Shown here in pieces: positions 28,160-37,796 of a stretch of DNA of 64,000 nt; position 1 is the stretch's first letter; every line of letters begins with the position of its first letter. The stretch comes from Mucilaginibacter dorajii (GTDB lineage Bacteria > Bacteroidota > Bacteroidia > Sphingobacteriales > Sphingobacteriaceae). The position numbers and the translations under genes were made by a program. The stretch is taken from NCBI RefSeq assembly GCF_024808255.1, contig NZ_JANTYS010000002.1:496001-560000 (forward strand). The letters run 5' to 3'. The notes under the pieces were generated by a model that saw only the letters and a list, made by a program, of their open reading frames with translations, was not told where the DNA came from and did not search any database.

Positions 28160-29689
28160 CTACGGCATCACATCCAAATGGTACTCCTGCACCAGCGGTG
28201 GGTTTTCTGGCGTTAGCGTAAAGCTTACTTTAATATTGGCTTTTTCGCCCTTGATGATAAAATAACCGCGCAGTTGGTTTTCGGGTACCACATCGCCAAC
28301 GCTCAGGGTTTTGCCGGCTTTGGCAAACGCTTCGGCGGTGGCTGTTTTTAGTTTATCTGGAAAGTAATCCATAAAGAAGTTATCGGCAAAGATGCCGCTT
28401 GCTTTGGCGGTGGTCCAGTCGGCAATCACTTTTAGCAGGTCGTTTTTGCGTTGTTCCAGTATCAGCGAGGCTGGCAGCTGGCGGGGTTTAATATTGGTGA
28501 GCGCCATAATCGTATCCAGCACCTGGGTGTTGGGGTACCCGGCCCTTGCATAGGTCAGGTTGGCGAATGATACTACGCCGATGCCATAATCGGGCATAAT
28601 ATTCCATTGGCTGCCAAAGCCAGGCAAGCCGCCGGTATGGCCTATATAAACGCGATTATCGCAATCTTTTGCCCAGCGTAACCCGTAAGCATAGGCGCTT
28701 ACATTGGGGCATGGGCGGCCGGTAGTTGTTTTGGCGTTGGCCGTTAAATAGTTTACATCCCATGGGTACTGCATTTCGCGGATAGAACTCCTCTTAACCG
28801 GACCAGTCTCGGCATCGTCGCGCGGTGGCCAGGCATCCAGGTGTAATGACATGTAGATGCTAAAATCCTCAATATTGGTGATGAGCCCGCCCATGGCACC
28901 ATAAGCGCCATCGTGCAGTAAAGGCTGCTCCACCCATTTATCGTCCAGCCAACGATAGCCCAGCGCCAGTTGCTCTTTGGGTACTTTGGTGTATTCCCAG
29001 TAGGTATGCGTCATGCCCAGTGGTTTCAGGATATTATCGGTAATGTAATTTTCATACGTTTTGCCCGATACCTTTTTAATGATGTAACCCAGCGTTGCAA
29101 AACCCAGGTTACTGTATTCATAACCCTGCCCGGGGTTATTGGAAAACGACACACCTTTTTTGTATAACGCTACCAATTCATCATCGCTTACGGCCAGTTG
29201 CCTGTCGCCCCATGGGTTATCCTCCGGGTAACCGGCGCTGTGGGTAAGCAGGTTGCGTACGGTAACCGGTGTGGCATCTTTGGTTAGATATTTAGTATTC
29301 TTCATCTCGGGGATGTACAAATAAGCCGGATCATCCAGCTTAAGTTTACCCTCGTCGCGAAGTTTCAGGATAGCCATAGCCGTAAGGCTTTTGGTCATAG
29401 AGGCTATGCGGAAGTCTGACTTTGAAGTGGCGGGGATTTTATTGGGAACATCGGTATAGCCCAATCCTCCGGTATGCACCAGCTTGCCATCCACAATAAT
29501 TCCGTAGGCTGCGCCTGGCCAGTGATTGTCTTCGGCATATTTTTTATAGATCTGGTCAATAATGGGATAGGTGGCCTCTATCTTTTTCAACCTATCGGGA
29601 TCAGTGAAAGCAGCAGGCTTATAAGTTTGGGCGATGGCAGTACTGCCGCAGGATAATAAAAGTAACCAAAGCAGATTTTTTTTGATCAT
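28160..29689 (-). CDS. Class C beta-lactamase-family serine hydrolase, exported
   Basis: 509 residues. Signal peptide MIKKNLLWLLLLSCGSTAIA. The class C/esterase motifs are complete: S97-M-T-K100, Y192-S-N194 and H351-T-G-G354 ('YIGHTGGLPGFGS'). A C-terminal domain of about 110 residues follows ('LPASLILEQRKNDLLKVIADW'). Relatives act as D-amino-acid or penicillin-binding peptidases, esterases, or beta-lactamases. Length and tail fit a peptidase or esterase better than AmpC. No regulator adjoins. Confidence 0.85.
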   Translation of the reverse strand: MIKKNLLWLLLLSCGSTAIAQTYKPAAFTDPDRLKKIEATYPIIDQIYKKYAEDNHWPGAAYGIIVDGKLVHTGGLGYTDVPNKIPATSKSDFRIASMTKSLTAMAILKLRDEGKLKLDDPAYLYIPEMKNTKYLTKDATPVTVRNLLTHSAGYPEDNPWGDRQLAVSDDELVALYKKGVSFSNNPGQGYEYSNLGFATLGYIIKKVSGKTYENYITDNILKPLGMTHTYWEYTKVPKEQLALGYRWLDDKWVEQPLLHDGAYGAMGGLITNIEDFSIYMSLHLDAWPPRDDAETGPVKRSSIREMQYPWDVNYLTANAKTTTGRPCPNVSAYAYGLRWAKDCDNRVYIGHTGGLPGFGSQWNIMPDYGIGVVSFANLTYARAGYPNTQVLDTIMALTNIKPRQLPASLILEQRKNDLLKVIADWTTAKASGIFADNFFMDYFPDKLKTATAEAFAKAGKTLSVGDVVPENQLRGYFIIKGEKANIKVSFTLTPENPPLVQEYHLDVMP

Positions 29690-29814
29690 GGCGATGTTTG
29701 AATGCTGATGTTCCTAAAATAAAGAAAATTGGGGGATTAAACAACGCGCGGTTATTACGTATTGAGTCGCAACCAATATGAGTGCAATGTAATTTCAGGA
29801 GGGGACATCCAAGG

Positions 29815-30281
29815 CTATTCTCCAGCTTGTTCAAGAACGTAACTAATGATCGCTTGAGAGAGGCGAAAATCTGTTTCCTGAATCAGATCAATGTATGGCT
29901 TTACCAATGGGATAACATTTTGTTGTTTTGCTTTAAGCAACATCCCTAACGTCCCCATAATGGATAACGACATCCTTTTTGCCAATTTACGACCTTTAAG
30001 GTCATCAACAATTACCAATGAATTGGGAGTTTCTATAGCGAGTGCAATGGCGCTTGCTTCACCAGGGTCAATGCTTTCCTTTAAAACCTCCATCAGAGCA
30101 ATATCTTTAACCGCTCTGATCGTTATCCATACGGGCAAATTCGCGCCAAATTCTCTTTTGATTTCAGGGGTAGTGGTTATACTTGTGAATAAACGCCTTA
30201 ATACACCAAAACCATTTTTTTTTCAAGCAAAATAAGGCAACTGGTATCTGTGATGATAATGTTATACTCCGGCAAGGCCAT
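29815..30281 (-). pseudogene. DUF3368 PIN-like toxin gene, frameshifted at a poly-A run
   Basis: The first part reads MALPEYNIIITDTSCLILLE from the ATG at 30281, then runs into nine A's (T9 on the plus strand at about 30215-30223) and a stop at 'KMVLVY*'. Shifting frame restores the rest: 'GFGVLRRLFTSITTTPEIKRE' leads into 'LPVWITIRAVKD' and the C-terminal part, the normal DUF3368 order. A run of seven or ten A's would give an intact gene of about 155 residues. The C-terminal fragment alone appears as an ORF at 29815-30138. This is either a dead toxin, a slippage-prone phase-variable site, or a sequencing error. The start overlaps the UPF0175 gene by 20 bp. Confidence 0.85.
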
Positions 30282-30498
30282 CAAGCTCCTCTTTCAAATC
30301 GTCAACCGAATAATTGATGTAAGAAACGCCATAATCATTAAGCAGTTCAGCAAAAGTGCGTTTGGTAAGGCCCGACATAACAGCGGCCTGCCCAAGAGAT
30401 AGCTTGCCGGATTCATAAAGCTTGGCAGCAATAAAGCGAATAGTATCTTTCTGATACTCGCCAAGGCTATCCGGAACTTCTAAAGTGATCGTTGTCAT
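30262..30498 (-). CDS. UPF0175-family antitoxin-like protein
   Basis: 78 residues from the ATG at 30498; a longer frame from 30555 carries an implausible leader. The sequence 'TITLEVPDSLGEYQKDTIRF', 'AAKLYESGKLSLGQAAVMSGL' and 'TKRTFAELLNDYGVSYINYS' shows the UPF0175 helix-turn-helix. It is usually paired with a DUF3368 gene, as here (20-bp overlap). If the toxin is dead, this antitoxin is an orphan. Confidence 0.88.
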   Translation of the reverse strand: MTTITLEVPDSLGEYQKDTIRFIAAKLYESGKLSLGQAAVMSGLTKRTFAELLNDYGVSYINYSVDDLKEELDGLAGV

Positions 30499-30550
30499 AA
30501 CGTAAATATACAAATAGTTAAAAACTACAGGAAAAGCAAGGGCAATAAAA

Positions 30551-30593
30551 ACCAAATCAACTTAATCCAACCCAATCTAACTCACTTACAACA
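30551..30593. repeat. AATCCAACCCAATCTAAC-type short repeat
   Basis: 'AATCAACTTAATCCAACCC' followed by AATCTAAC overlaps the DUF885 stop. A second copy lies at 32446-32492, upstream of the same gene, in the same orientation. Confidence 0.5.
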
Positions 30594-32343
30594 CATCCCC
30601 CCAGGTACTTTTATCTTTCAGCATAATTTCGCGCAGCATACCAATCTGGGGCATGCCGTGGTCAAGTACTTCGTCGTTAAATTTCTTGAGCGAGTAGTTG
30701 GCACCTTCCTGTTTCTTGTAGTCTTCACGTAGTTTCAGGATTTCCAGTTTACCGATGGTATAAAACAGGTACCCCGGATCAAAAGTACCACGCAGCGCTT
30801 CCTGGCGCGATGGTTTATCGCCCTGGTGCCAGTTGTTCATGAAAAATTTGGTGGCATCATCTACATTCATCCCCTGTGTATGAGTTTTGATAGATACACA
30901 CAGGCGGCAAAGCCTCAACAAAGCATCGCCCGATTGAGCCAAACGGTATTTGGCAGCCTTTACACTGTCGCCGGTGTTTCCGTAGCCGGCATCAGTCATC
31001 ATTTTTTCGCAATAATGTGCCCAGCCCTCTACGTAGGCATAGCTGCCAAAGATCTTTTCAAGCCGCGTTGCCGATGACGCGTTTAAATGCAAAAACTGGG
31101 TGTAATGGCCTGGATAGGCTTCGTGGATGGTTACATTATCAGTTGTGTAAAAATCAAATTGTTTTAACCAGTCCTCTTTTTGCTGGGCTGTCCATTTTGA
31201 GTCGACGGGTGTAATATAATAATAAGCCTCCGTCGCTTTAGTCTCGAACGGACCGGGCGTATCCATCGACGCGGTACCTGTAGCACGGGCATACTGCGGA
31301 GTTTCTTCTACCTTAACCCGCACTTCGGATGGCATGGTTACAATGTTCTTGTCGATCAAAAACTGACGAATTTGCTCCAGTGTTTTCTTAGCGTCGGGGA
31401 TCAGCGTTTCGGCCGTCGGGTGGTCCTTCTGCAAATCGTGGTAAACATCGACAGGTTTTTTATTGGGGTTGATGATATGCGCGGCAGCATTAAAGGAGGA
31501 TTGCTCCTTTGTCAATTCGGTTAAACCAATCTGTAAGATTTTGTCGGGCGATAGTCTGATGCCCTCGTTATACAGCAGCATTTTTTGATAGCTGGCCGTG
31601 CCAATGGCATATTTGTTATTGGCTTTGGGCAACTTCTCTTTTTGCAGGTACACGGCAAAATCCTTAACGGCTGCTATAGCGGCATCATTTACGGTATTGA
31701 ACGATTTCATTAGGGTATCGTTCTTTACATCTTTCAGCGCCACCTTCAGATCGCCACCTAAAAAATCAGCCGAGCCCTGCGCTATCTGGATAGCGGTTTC
31801 TACATACGGCTTGGCCAGGGTATCATTCAGGTTCTTTTTGGCATCGGCTATCAGTTTGGGGGCCAGTTTTTCTATGGCGATGATGGATTTCAGCCTATCC
31901 TCCAACGGTGCAAAGTTTCGTTTAACGTAAATGCTCACATCAACCGCACCGGCGTAGGTCATGGGATTTTTAGTGTAGGTGCCCAAATCGTCGAATGTCC
32001 AGATCTCCTGTTTAACGGCCGAGCGCAGGATGCGAAAATCATAAAATGTCTTCGGACTAAATGATGCAGTATCCGCGGCGCTTAGTTTGGCATCGTAATC
32101 CTTTAAACGGGCAAGTTCTTTATCCAATGAGGCCTTGCTGATATCGGTAACCTTACCATCGTACTGGTGGTAACCAAGAGCTACCCCATTAGCCGGTCGC
32201 CAGGCCAGGTAGCCATCCAGGTATTCGTCGGCCAGTTTTTGAAAAGCGGCGTCACCGGATAATACGCCCGTATCGGCGGCAGGTTTGGGCTTACAGCTAA
32301 CCAGGATGCAAAGAGGGATAAACAACAAGGAGATCTTTTTCAT
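30586..32343 (-). CDS. DUF885-family putative peptidase, lipoprotein
   Basis: 585 residues. Lipobox 'PLCILVSC' places the modified Cys near residue 16. The DUF885 metallopeptidase-like fold has the zinc motif 'TIHEAYPGHYTQ' (HExxxGH) at about 405-412, and later 'YVEGWAHYCEKMM' and 'HGMPQIGMLREIML'. Relatives are annotated as M32-like carboxypeptidases without firm proof. The absence of the second Glu spacing of HExxH gluzincins is normal for the family. It is probably periplasmic or surface. A repeat of 'AATCAACTTAAT' type sits at both ends of the gene. Confidence 0.87.
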   Translation of the reverse strand: MKKISLLFIPLCILVSCKPKPAADTGVLSGDAAFQKLADEYLDGYLAWRPANGVALGYHQYDGKVTDISKASLDKELARLKDYDAKLSAADTASFSPKTFYDFRILRSAVKQEIWTFDDLGTYTKNPMTYAGAVDVSIYVKRNFAPLEDRLKSIIAIEKLAPKLIADAKKNLNDTLAKPYVETAIQIAQGSADFLGGDLKVALKDVKNDTLMKSFNTVNDAAIAAVKDFAVYLQKEKLPKANNKYAIGTASYQKMLLYNEGIRLSPDKILQIGLTELTKEQSSFNAAAHIINPNKKPVDVYHDLQKDHPTAETLIPDAKKTLEQIRQFLIDKNIVTMPSEVRVKVEETPQYARATGTASMDTPGPFETKATEAYYYITPVDSKWTAQQKEDWLKQFDFYTTDNVTIHEAYPGHYTQFLHLNASSATRLEKIFGSYAYVEGWAHYCEKMMTDAGYGNTGDSVKAAKYRLAQSGDALLRLCRLCVSIKTHTQGMNVDDATKFFMNNWHQGDKPSRQEALRGTFDPGYLFYTIGKLEILKLREDYKKQEGANYSLKKFNDEVLDHGMPQIGMLREIMLKDKSTWGDVL

Positions 32344-32445
32344 TTGATTGGGATTGGAGAACCTAAGTTAAGTGTTTGCGACGGGGAATCAAAAAGTTAA
32401 GGGATTGTAATGATAGTGCGGCAATACGTTGTAGAGAACTCATTC

Positions 32446-32492
32446 CAACACAATCAACCTAATCCAACACAATCAACTTAATTAACCTACCA
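32446..32492. repeat. AATCCAACACAATCAAC-type short repeat
   Basis: Tandem units 'TTCCAACACAATCAACC' and 'TAATCCAACACAATCAAC' followed by TTAATTAACC. Related to 30551-30593. Confidence 0.6.
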
Positions 32493-32565
32493 ATTAATCC
32501 TTTTCAATAAATGTTAGTCCTATAGGTGTATTTTGTTTAAAAGCAAGCACATTAAAATTATCACC

Positions 32566-32748
32566 ATGAAAAAGAGATTTGTTGCATTTGCACTATTAAT
32601 ATCTACAGTAGTATTATCAGTAACCTCGGGTTGCGTAGTACGTGACGGATATGGACGTGGTCGCCATCATGACAGGGGCCACAACGGATATAACAATGGT
32701 TATCATGACGACCGTGGACATGACCATGATGGCTATAACCATTATTAA
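32566..32748 (+). CDS. Small His/Gly-rich lipoprotein
   Basis: 60 residues from ATG 32566; the upstream Met at 32533 adds an unlikely leader. Signal 'MKKRFVAFALLISTVVLSVT' with lipobox 'TSGC'. The mature part is about 38 residues of H, D, G, R, N and Y, for example 'RHHDRGHNGYNNGYHDD'. The histidines could bind metal ions; this is an inference from composition only. It is monocistronic, and no partner is evident. Confidence 0.68.
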   Translation: MKKRFVAFALLISTVVLSVTSGCVVRDGYGRGRHHDRGHNGYNNGYHDDRGHDHDGYNHY

Positions 32749-33050
32749 TATTTAATATAAAGATTGTTGTTGAGTGATTGTTAGCAGGGCGGTGATTTTA
32801 TCATCGCTCTGTTTTGTTATATAAGTGACCACAAACTAAGCCTTTTGGGGATTTGGAATTATCGATGTCTATCGAATATAAAACAGGCCTGTTCATTTTA
32901 GCTTTACCCCTACCTACGCCTATGCCCACAACAAACTGCCGGCTCAAATCACATCAACAATGGTCAATACCAATAAAGGTATATTTTATTTTCAGCTTGG
33001 GGTGGTGGTGAAGGTATAGGGACATGGTATCTTTTGTTGCCCGCATATGT

Positions 33051-33218
33051 TTTGCACCTACGGAGCAAAAAAAACTTACTGTATTGATTTGCTACAAAGC
33101 TTTAACCCCGCTGGGGTTGTTTACCACAAGGCAATAAACCTATATATTCCATGCCCCATCGGGGCAAAAGCTTTGTAGCTCCAAACCACAACAAAATTTT
33201 GCGCCGTAGGTGCAAAAC
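33051..33218. repeat. GTTTTGCACCTACGG ... CGTAGGTGCAAAAC palindromic element
   Basis: The outer arms GTTTTGCACCTACGGAGC and GCGCCGTAGGTGCAAAAC are inverted. Inner arms CTACAAAGCTTT and AAAGCTTTGTAG lie around CCCCGCTGGGG and CCCCATCGGGG hairpins. The rest of the gap 32749-33247 has no gene I can support; 32868-32990 may be a decayed coding stretch. Confidence 0.8.
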
Positions 33219-33247
33219 TAAATCGGTAGGCGCAACAATATTCGTGT

Positions 33248-34042
33248 TCAATCGGCCGTAGAATACCCACCGACTTCAACCAGTAATCTTTTAGGCCCGG
33301 CCATTTTTGACAAATAAAGTGTTGGCACCCCGCCAATGCCATAGCTGGAGGTATTAATTATAAAATCGGGAATTTGGTCGCCATCAATATCCCCTGCAAA
33401 TTCAATTCTGGTGCAAAAACCACTTTCAAAAGAATTGATGTGAACCAAAAGCTGATCGAAGTAATGTTCCTTTGCATTACCTTTTATAAACAGGTTGTAA
33501 TTTTTAATATCATAAATATTTTGCAGGTCAATGCCTTTTGTTGAATCTGTGGGTATTACTTTTCCGGTAGCATAAAGAATAAATTGCTTCCCGTTATAAT
33601 TCAGTTTAAGCTGCTCGCCAGGCAATAGCTGGTCTTTTTTGAGGTCGAGGTACTTTACCGCACCATTCACCAGCCCAAGGTTACCAGAAATGAGCAAAAC
33701 ATTTTGATCATGAATATCGGTTTTAATAAACGAAGCGGTGGCTTGTGTACTATCCTCGCCTGCCATGGTGTCGCGTACAGCGGCAACCGAAACTTTGGTA
33801 TCGGCAAGGTAATACCCTTTCTTGTTGTAAAAAATACCCTTCCATTTATGTTTGAACTGCGCGCTATCTATCTGCTCATGAAAAATGCCTGTGGCCAAAA
33901 AATCAACATGCTTTGAGGTATCGGCCATTGCCTCTTTTATTATTTTGATGGTATCTACGTGTGCTTTACCAGGCACATGGTTATCGCGATGCTTACAGGC
34001 AAACAATAATAAAACAATAAATACCGGGAGCATTTTTCGCAT
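33248..34042 (-). CDS. Lipoprotein with a C-terminal FG-GAP-like segment
   Basis: 264 residues from the ATG at 34042; the frame also has an ATG at 34063. Signal MRKMLPVFIVLLLFACKHRD has lipobox 'LLFAC'. The middle is a beta-rich region. Near the end, 'FAGDIDGDQIPDFIINTSSY' is a calcium-binding-loop pattern like FG-GAP/VCBS repeats. The end 'VEVGGYSTAD' is abrupt, suggesting a single repeat. Function unknown. A repeat element lies just downstream. Confidence 0.7.
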   Translation of the reverse strand: MRKMLPVFIVLLLFACKHRDNHVPGKAHVDTIKIIKEAMADTSKHVDFLATGIFHEQIDSAQFKHKWKGIFYNKKGYYLADTKVSVAAVRDTMAGEDSTQATASFIKTDIHDQNVLLISGNLGLVNGAVKYLDLKKDQLLPGEQLKLNYNGKQFILYATGKVIPTDSTKGIDLQNIYDIKNYNLFIKGNAKEHYFDQLLVHINSFESGFCTRIEFAGDIDGDQIPDFIINTSSYGIGGVPTLYLSKMAGPKRLLVEVGGYSTAD

Positions 34043-34146
34043 AGTACCTGCATTGAGATTCAACTCCCTAAGGTAGTTGTAATTTACATGTAGTTGCTAT
34101 GGAACGTATAACGTAAGTTGCCCATCATTAATTTATATACCATCAA

Positions 34147-34176
34147 TTGATTAACTATTCTGTTTCCGTATATTTG
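34147..34176 (+). promoter_or_regulatory. Strong Bacteroidota-type promoter, no adjacent gene
   Basis: TTG (34147-34149) and TATATTTG (34169-34176) are 19 bp apart, an exact TTG-N19-TAnnTTTG match. The expected start is near 34183. The next gene, rpsL, is 440 bp away and has its own promoter. Confidence 0.6.
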
Positions 34177-34182
34177 TAACTG

Positions 34183-34230
34183 TAAACATAGGCCGGCCAT
34201 TTGCAAAAGATGGCTGGCCTATTTGGCTAA
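34183..34230 (+). ncRNA. Candidate small RNA or leader hairpin
   Basis: Immediately after the promoter at 34147-34176, ATAGGCCGGCCAT (34189-34201) pairs with ATGGCTGGCCTAT (34210-34222) around TTGCAAAAG. No T-run follows, so the 3' end is unknown. It is either a small RNA start or the 5' leader of a long transcript into the str operon. Confidence 0.35.
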
Positions 34231-34550
34231 AAAGAGGGCTACAATTTGTTTGATATCTGCTTATTTACATAACAATTTGATATACAAACGTCTGAAACTT
34301 ATTAAAAGGTGGTGACGAGGATAAGTTTGGTAATAGTTTAGATAGGAGAAAGTATCCCGCAGGGAGTTGGGAAGGATGAGTTTGGATGTGATAAGGTTAT
34401 AGTAAGGTATCCGCAAGTGCTTTAAAAAGTAACCCCATCAAAACGGAAATCCAATACCTTTAAAAATCTCCAAAAACCCCTGTTTTACGGGTCATTTTTA
34501 GGCTATTGTCATGATATCAGCCTATTACAAAAACTTTTTTACGCAAGCCC

Positions 34551-34580
34551 TTGAAAATCAAAAAATAGTCCCTACCTTTG
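34551..34580 (+). promoter_or_regulatory. Promoter of the rpsL operon
   Basis: TTG at 34551-34553 and TACCTTTG at 34573-34580, spacing 19 bp: an exact Bacteroidota housekeeping promoter. rpsL starts 45 bp further on. Confidence 0.8.
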
Positions 34581-34625
34581 CAGTCCTTAAAATAAGGATA
34601 AAACTGTAAATACAAAAAAGGAAAA

Positions 34626-35048
34626 ATGCCTACTATTCAGCAATTAGTTAGAAAAGGTAGAGTAGCTCTGGTTGACAAGAGTAAGTCACCAGCGTTGGAC
34701 AGCTGTCCACAGCGAAGAGGCGTATGCACACGCGTGTATACCACTACCCCTAAAAAACCAAACTCAGCAATGCGTAAAGTTGCCCGTGTGCGCTTAACCA
34801 ACGGAAAAGAAGTAAACGCTTACATCCCAGGTGAAGGTCACAACTTACAGGAGCACTCTATCGTTTTGATCCGCGGTGGTCGTGTGAAGGATTTACCAGG
34901 TGTACGTTACCACATCATCCGTGGTGCATTAGATACATCAGGTGTTGCCGGTCGTAACCAACGTCGTAGTAAATACGGAACAAAACGCCCTAAACCAGGT
35001 CAGGCAGCTGCACCTACCAAAGGCGCACCAGCTAAGAAGAAAAAATAA
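34626..35048 (+). CDS. rpsL: 30S ribosomal protein S12
   Basis: 140 residues, longer than E. coli S12 (124) by a Lys/Ala/Pro tail '[18 protein letters not shown]' that many Bacteroidota have. The decoding-centre sequences '[20 protein letters not shown]' and '[19 protein letters not shown]' are intact. Lys43 is wild type, so no streptomycin-resistance change is seen there. First gene of rpsL-rpsG-fusA-rpsJ. Confidence 0.98.
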   Translation: MPTIQQLVRKGRVALVDKSKSPALDSCPQRRGVCTRVYTTTPKKPNSAMRKVARVRLTNGKEVNAYIPGEGHNLQEHSIVLIRGGRVKDLPGVRYHIIRGALDTSGVAGRNQRRSKYGTKRPKPGQAAAPTKGAPAKKKK

Positions 35049-35050
35049 TT

Positions 35051-35058
35051 AAGGAGGA
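35051..35058 (+). promoter_or_regulatory. Shine-Dalgarno site of rpsG
   Basis: AAGGAGGA, 9 bp ahead of the rpsG ATG at 35068. This is the one clear Shine-Dalgarno sequence noticed among the gene starts checked; this phylum generally does not use them. Confidence 0.75.
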
Positions 35059-35067
35059 TAGAAAGCA

Positions 35068-35535
35068 ATGAGAAAGTCAAAACCAAAAAAGAGAATTATC
35101 CTTCCTGATCCAAGGTTCAATGATACCATGGTTACAAGGTTTGTAAATAACATGATGTATGATGGTAAAAAATCTACCGCGTACTCTATATTTTATAACG
35201 CAGTTGATATTGTTGAAAAGAAAACCAGCGAAAGCGGTTTAGAAACCTGGAAAAAGGCTTTAAACAATGTTATGCCTGCAGTTGAAGTTAAAAGCCGTCG
35301 TGTAGGTGGTGCTAACTTCCAGGTACCAACCGAAGTTCGTCCTGAGCGTAAAATCGCTTTAGGTATGAAATGGTTAATCAGTTATGCCCGTCGTCGTGGT
35401 GAAAAAACCATGATGGAGAAATTAGCCGGCGAAATCATTTCAGCAGCTAAAGGTGAAGGTGCAGCAGTGAAAAAGAAAGAAGATACGCATAAAATGGCTG
35501 AAGCCAATAAAGCGTTCTCTCACTTTAGATTCTAA
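35068..35535 (+). CDS. rpsG: 30S ribosomal protein S7
   Basis: 155 residues. S7 initiates assembly of the 30S head. '[19 protein letters not shown]', '[14 protein letters not shown]', '[20 protein letters not shown]' and '[20 protein letters not shown]' are the standard landmarks. The gap to rpsL is 19 bp and carries an AAGGAGGA site. It is separated from fusA by a 145-bp repeat. Confidence 0.98.
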   Translation: MRKSKPKKRIILPDPRFNDTMVTRFVNNMMYDGKKSTAYSIFYNAVDIVEKKTSESGLETWKKALNNVMPAVEVKSRRVGGANFQVPTEVRPERKIALGMKWLISYARRRGEKTMMEKLAGEIISAAKGEGAAVKKKEDTHKMAEANKAFSHFRF

Positions 35536-35536
35536 T

Positions 35537-35675
35537 TACAAGGATTACACCGATATAGAAAGGATTACACCGATTATATATTAAGGTTACACTGATTTAT
35601 TATGATTGCGCCCTAAACGGCAAAATCAATAAATCAGTGTAATCATTTTAAACAGTCAGTGAAGTCATAAAACAA
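35537..35675. repeat. GATTACACCGATT repeat between rpsG and fusA
   Basis: Left units 'AGGATTACACCGATATAG', 'AGGATTACACCGATTATA' and 'GGTTACACTGATTTAT' are inverted against right units 'AATCAGTGTAATCATTT' and 'GTCAGTGAAGTCA'. They fill the whole junction. Confidence 0.8.
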
Positions 35676-35680
35676 AAAAC

Positions 35681-37792
35681 ATGTCAAGAGATCTTAGATT
35701 TACAAGAAATATAGGTATTGCCGCCCACATTGATGCCGGTAAAACTACTACTACCGAGCGTATCCTTTATTACTCGGGCGTAAGCCACAAAATTGGTGAA
35801 GTACACGAAGGTGCTGCAACAATGGATTGGATGGCGCAAGAGCAGGAACGTGGTATTACCATTACATCTGCCGCAACTACTGTAGATTGGAATTACAGGG
35901 GCCAAAAATATCATATCAACATTATTGACACACCAGGTCACGTGGATTTTACTGTAGAAGTAAACCGCTCACTGCGTGTATTAGATGGTTTGGTATTCCT
36001 TTTTAGTGCTGTTGATGGTGTTGAACCTCAATCAGAAACCAACTGGAGACTTGCAAACAATTATAACGTTGCCCGTATAGGTTTCGTTAATAAAATGGAC
36101 CGTTCTGGTGCCGACTTTTTAAATGTTGTAAAACAGGTAAAAAGCATGTTAGGCAGCAACGCTGTACCTCTTCAATTGCCAATTGGTGCCGAAGAGAAAT
36201 TTACAGGTGTTGTTGACTTAATTAACTGGAGAGGTATTGTTTGGAATGAGCATGATAAAGGTATGACCTTTACCGAAGTGCCTATCCCAGAGGATATGAT
36301 TGAAGAAGCTACTGAGTGGAGAGAGAAATTATTGGAGTCAGTTGCCGACTATGATGAAAGCCTGATGGAGAAATTCTTCGAAGCGCCAGAGTCAATCACC
36401 GAGCGTGAAATTTTAGATGCATTGCGTAAAGCAGTGTTAGATGCTAAAATTGTACCTATGGTTTGCGGTTCATCTTTCAAAAACAAAGGTGTACAAACCA
36501 TGCTTGATTACGTGATGGAATTACTTCCTTCACCTATGGATGTTGAAGGTATCATTGGTACCAATCCAGACACCGGCGAAGAAATTTTACGCAGACCATC
36601 TGAAAAAGAGCCATTTGCAGCATTAGCGTTTAAAATTGCGACGGATCCTTTCGTAGGTCGTTTGTGCTTTATCCGCGTATACTCAGGTAACCTTGAGGCT
36701 GGTTCATATGTACACAACATGCGTTCAGATAACAAAGAGCGTATCTCTCGTATCTTCCAGATGCATGCTAACAAGCAAAACCCTATCCCTAACGTGGGTG
36801 CAGGTGATATTGCTGCGGTAGTAGGCTTTAAAGATATCAAAACCGGTGATACCCTTTGCGACGAGAAACACCCGATCATCCTGGAGTCAATGAACTTTCC
36901 TGACCCCGTTATCGGTTTAGCTATTGAGCCTAAAACTCAGGCTGATGTTGATAAATTAGGTATTGCTTTAGGTAAATTATCTGAAGAGGATCCTACCTTC
37001 CACGTAAAATCTGACGAAGAAACCGGTCAAACCGTAATTAGCGGCATGGGCGAGCTTCATTTAGATATCATCATGGACCGCTTAAAACGTGAGTTTAAAG
37101 TAGAGGTTAACCAGGGTGCGCCACAAGTTGCTTACAAAGAGTCTATCACCGGTACTATTCAGCACCGTGAAACTTATAAGAAACAAACCGGTGGTCGTGG
37201 TAAATTTGCCGATATCCAGGTTATACTTTCACCAAATGATGAAGGCCAGGAAGGCTTACAGTTTGTGAATGAAATCAGCGGTGGTTCAATCCCTCGTGAG
37301 TTTATTCCATCTGTTGAAAAAGGCTTCAAGGCATCAATGGATAATGGTGTATTGGCAGGCTATCCTTTAACCAGCTTAAAAGTTAGGTTAATTGACGGTT
37401 CATTCCATGCGGTCGATTCAGACGCGCTATCTTTCGAATTAGCTGCTAAGATGGCTTACCGTGAGGCATTGCCAAAATGTAAACCAGTATTGCTTGAGCC
37501 GATCATGAAAATCGAGATCCTTACCCCAGAAGAAAACATGGGTGATGTAATCGGTGACATGAACCGTCGTCGTGGCCAGCTGTTAGGTATGGATTCACGT
37601 GCGGGTGCACAGGTTATTAAAGCAACTGTACCACTTTCAGAAATGTTTGGTTATGTAACCCAGTTACGTACCATCACTTCAGGTCGTGCTACTTCAACCA
37701 TGGAATTTGATCACTATGCTGAAGCACCACGTAACGTACAGGAAGAAGTAGTAGCCAAAGCAAGAGGCAAAAGAGCTGCTGCAAACGCATAA
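35681..37792 (+). CDS. fusA: Elongation factor G
   Basis: 703 residues, the usual length. It is the translocation GTPase. G1 'AHIDAGKTT' (15-23), G3 'DTPGHVDFT', and G4 'VNKMDR' are all present. The switch region is '[17 protein letters not shown]'. Domains II-V follow, with domain IV '[20 protein letters not shown]' and domain V '[20 protein letters not shown]'. It starts 145 bp after rpsG across a repeat; the str operon order is kept. Confidence 0.98.
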   Translation: MSRDLRFTRNIGIAAHIDAGKTTTTERILYYSGVSHKIGEVHEGAATMDWMAQEQERGITITSAATTVDWNYRGQKYHINIIDTPGHVDFTVEVNRSLRVLDGLVFLFSAVDGVEPQSETNWRLANNYNVARIGFVNKMDRSGADFLNVVKQVKSMLGSNAVPLQLPIGAEEKFTGVVDLINWRGIVWNEHDKGMTFTEVPIPEDMIEEATEWREKLLESVADYDESLMEKFFEAPESITEREILDALRKAVLDAKIVPMVCGSSFKNKGVQTMLDYVMELLPSPMDVEGIIGTNPDTGEEILRRPSEKEPFAALAFKIATDPFVGRLCFIRVYSGNLEAGSYVHNMRSDNKERISRIFQMHANKQNPIPNVGAGDIAAVVGFKDIKTGDTLCDEKHPIILESMNFPDPVIGLAIEPKTQADVDKLGIALGKLSEEDPTFHVKSDEETGQTVISGMGELHLDIIMDRLKREFKVEVNQGAPQVAYKESITGTIQHRETYKKQTGGRGKFADIQVILSPNDEGQEGLQFVNEISGGSIPREFIPSVEKGFKASMDNGVLAGYPLTSLKVRLIDGSFHAVDSDALSFELAAKMAYREALPKCKPVLLEPIMKIEILTPEENMGDVIGDMNRRRGQLLGMDSRAGAQVIKATVPLSEMFGYVTQLRTITSGRATSTMEFDHYAEAPRNVQEEVVAKARGKRAAANA

Positions 37793-37796
37793 TTAA

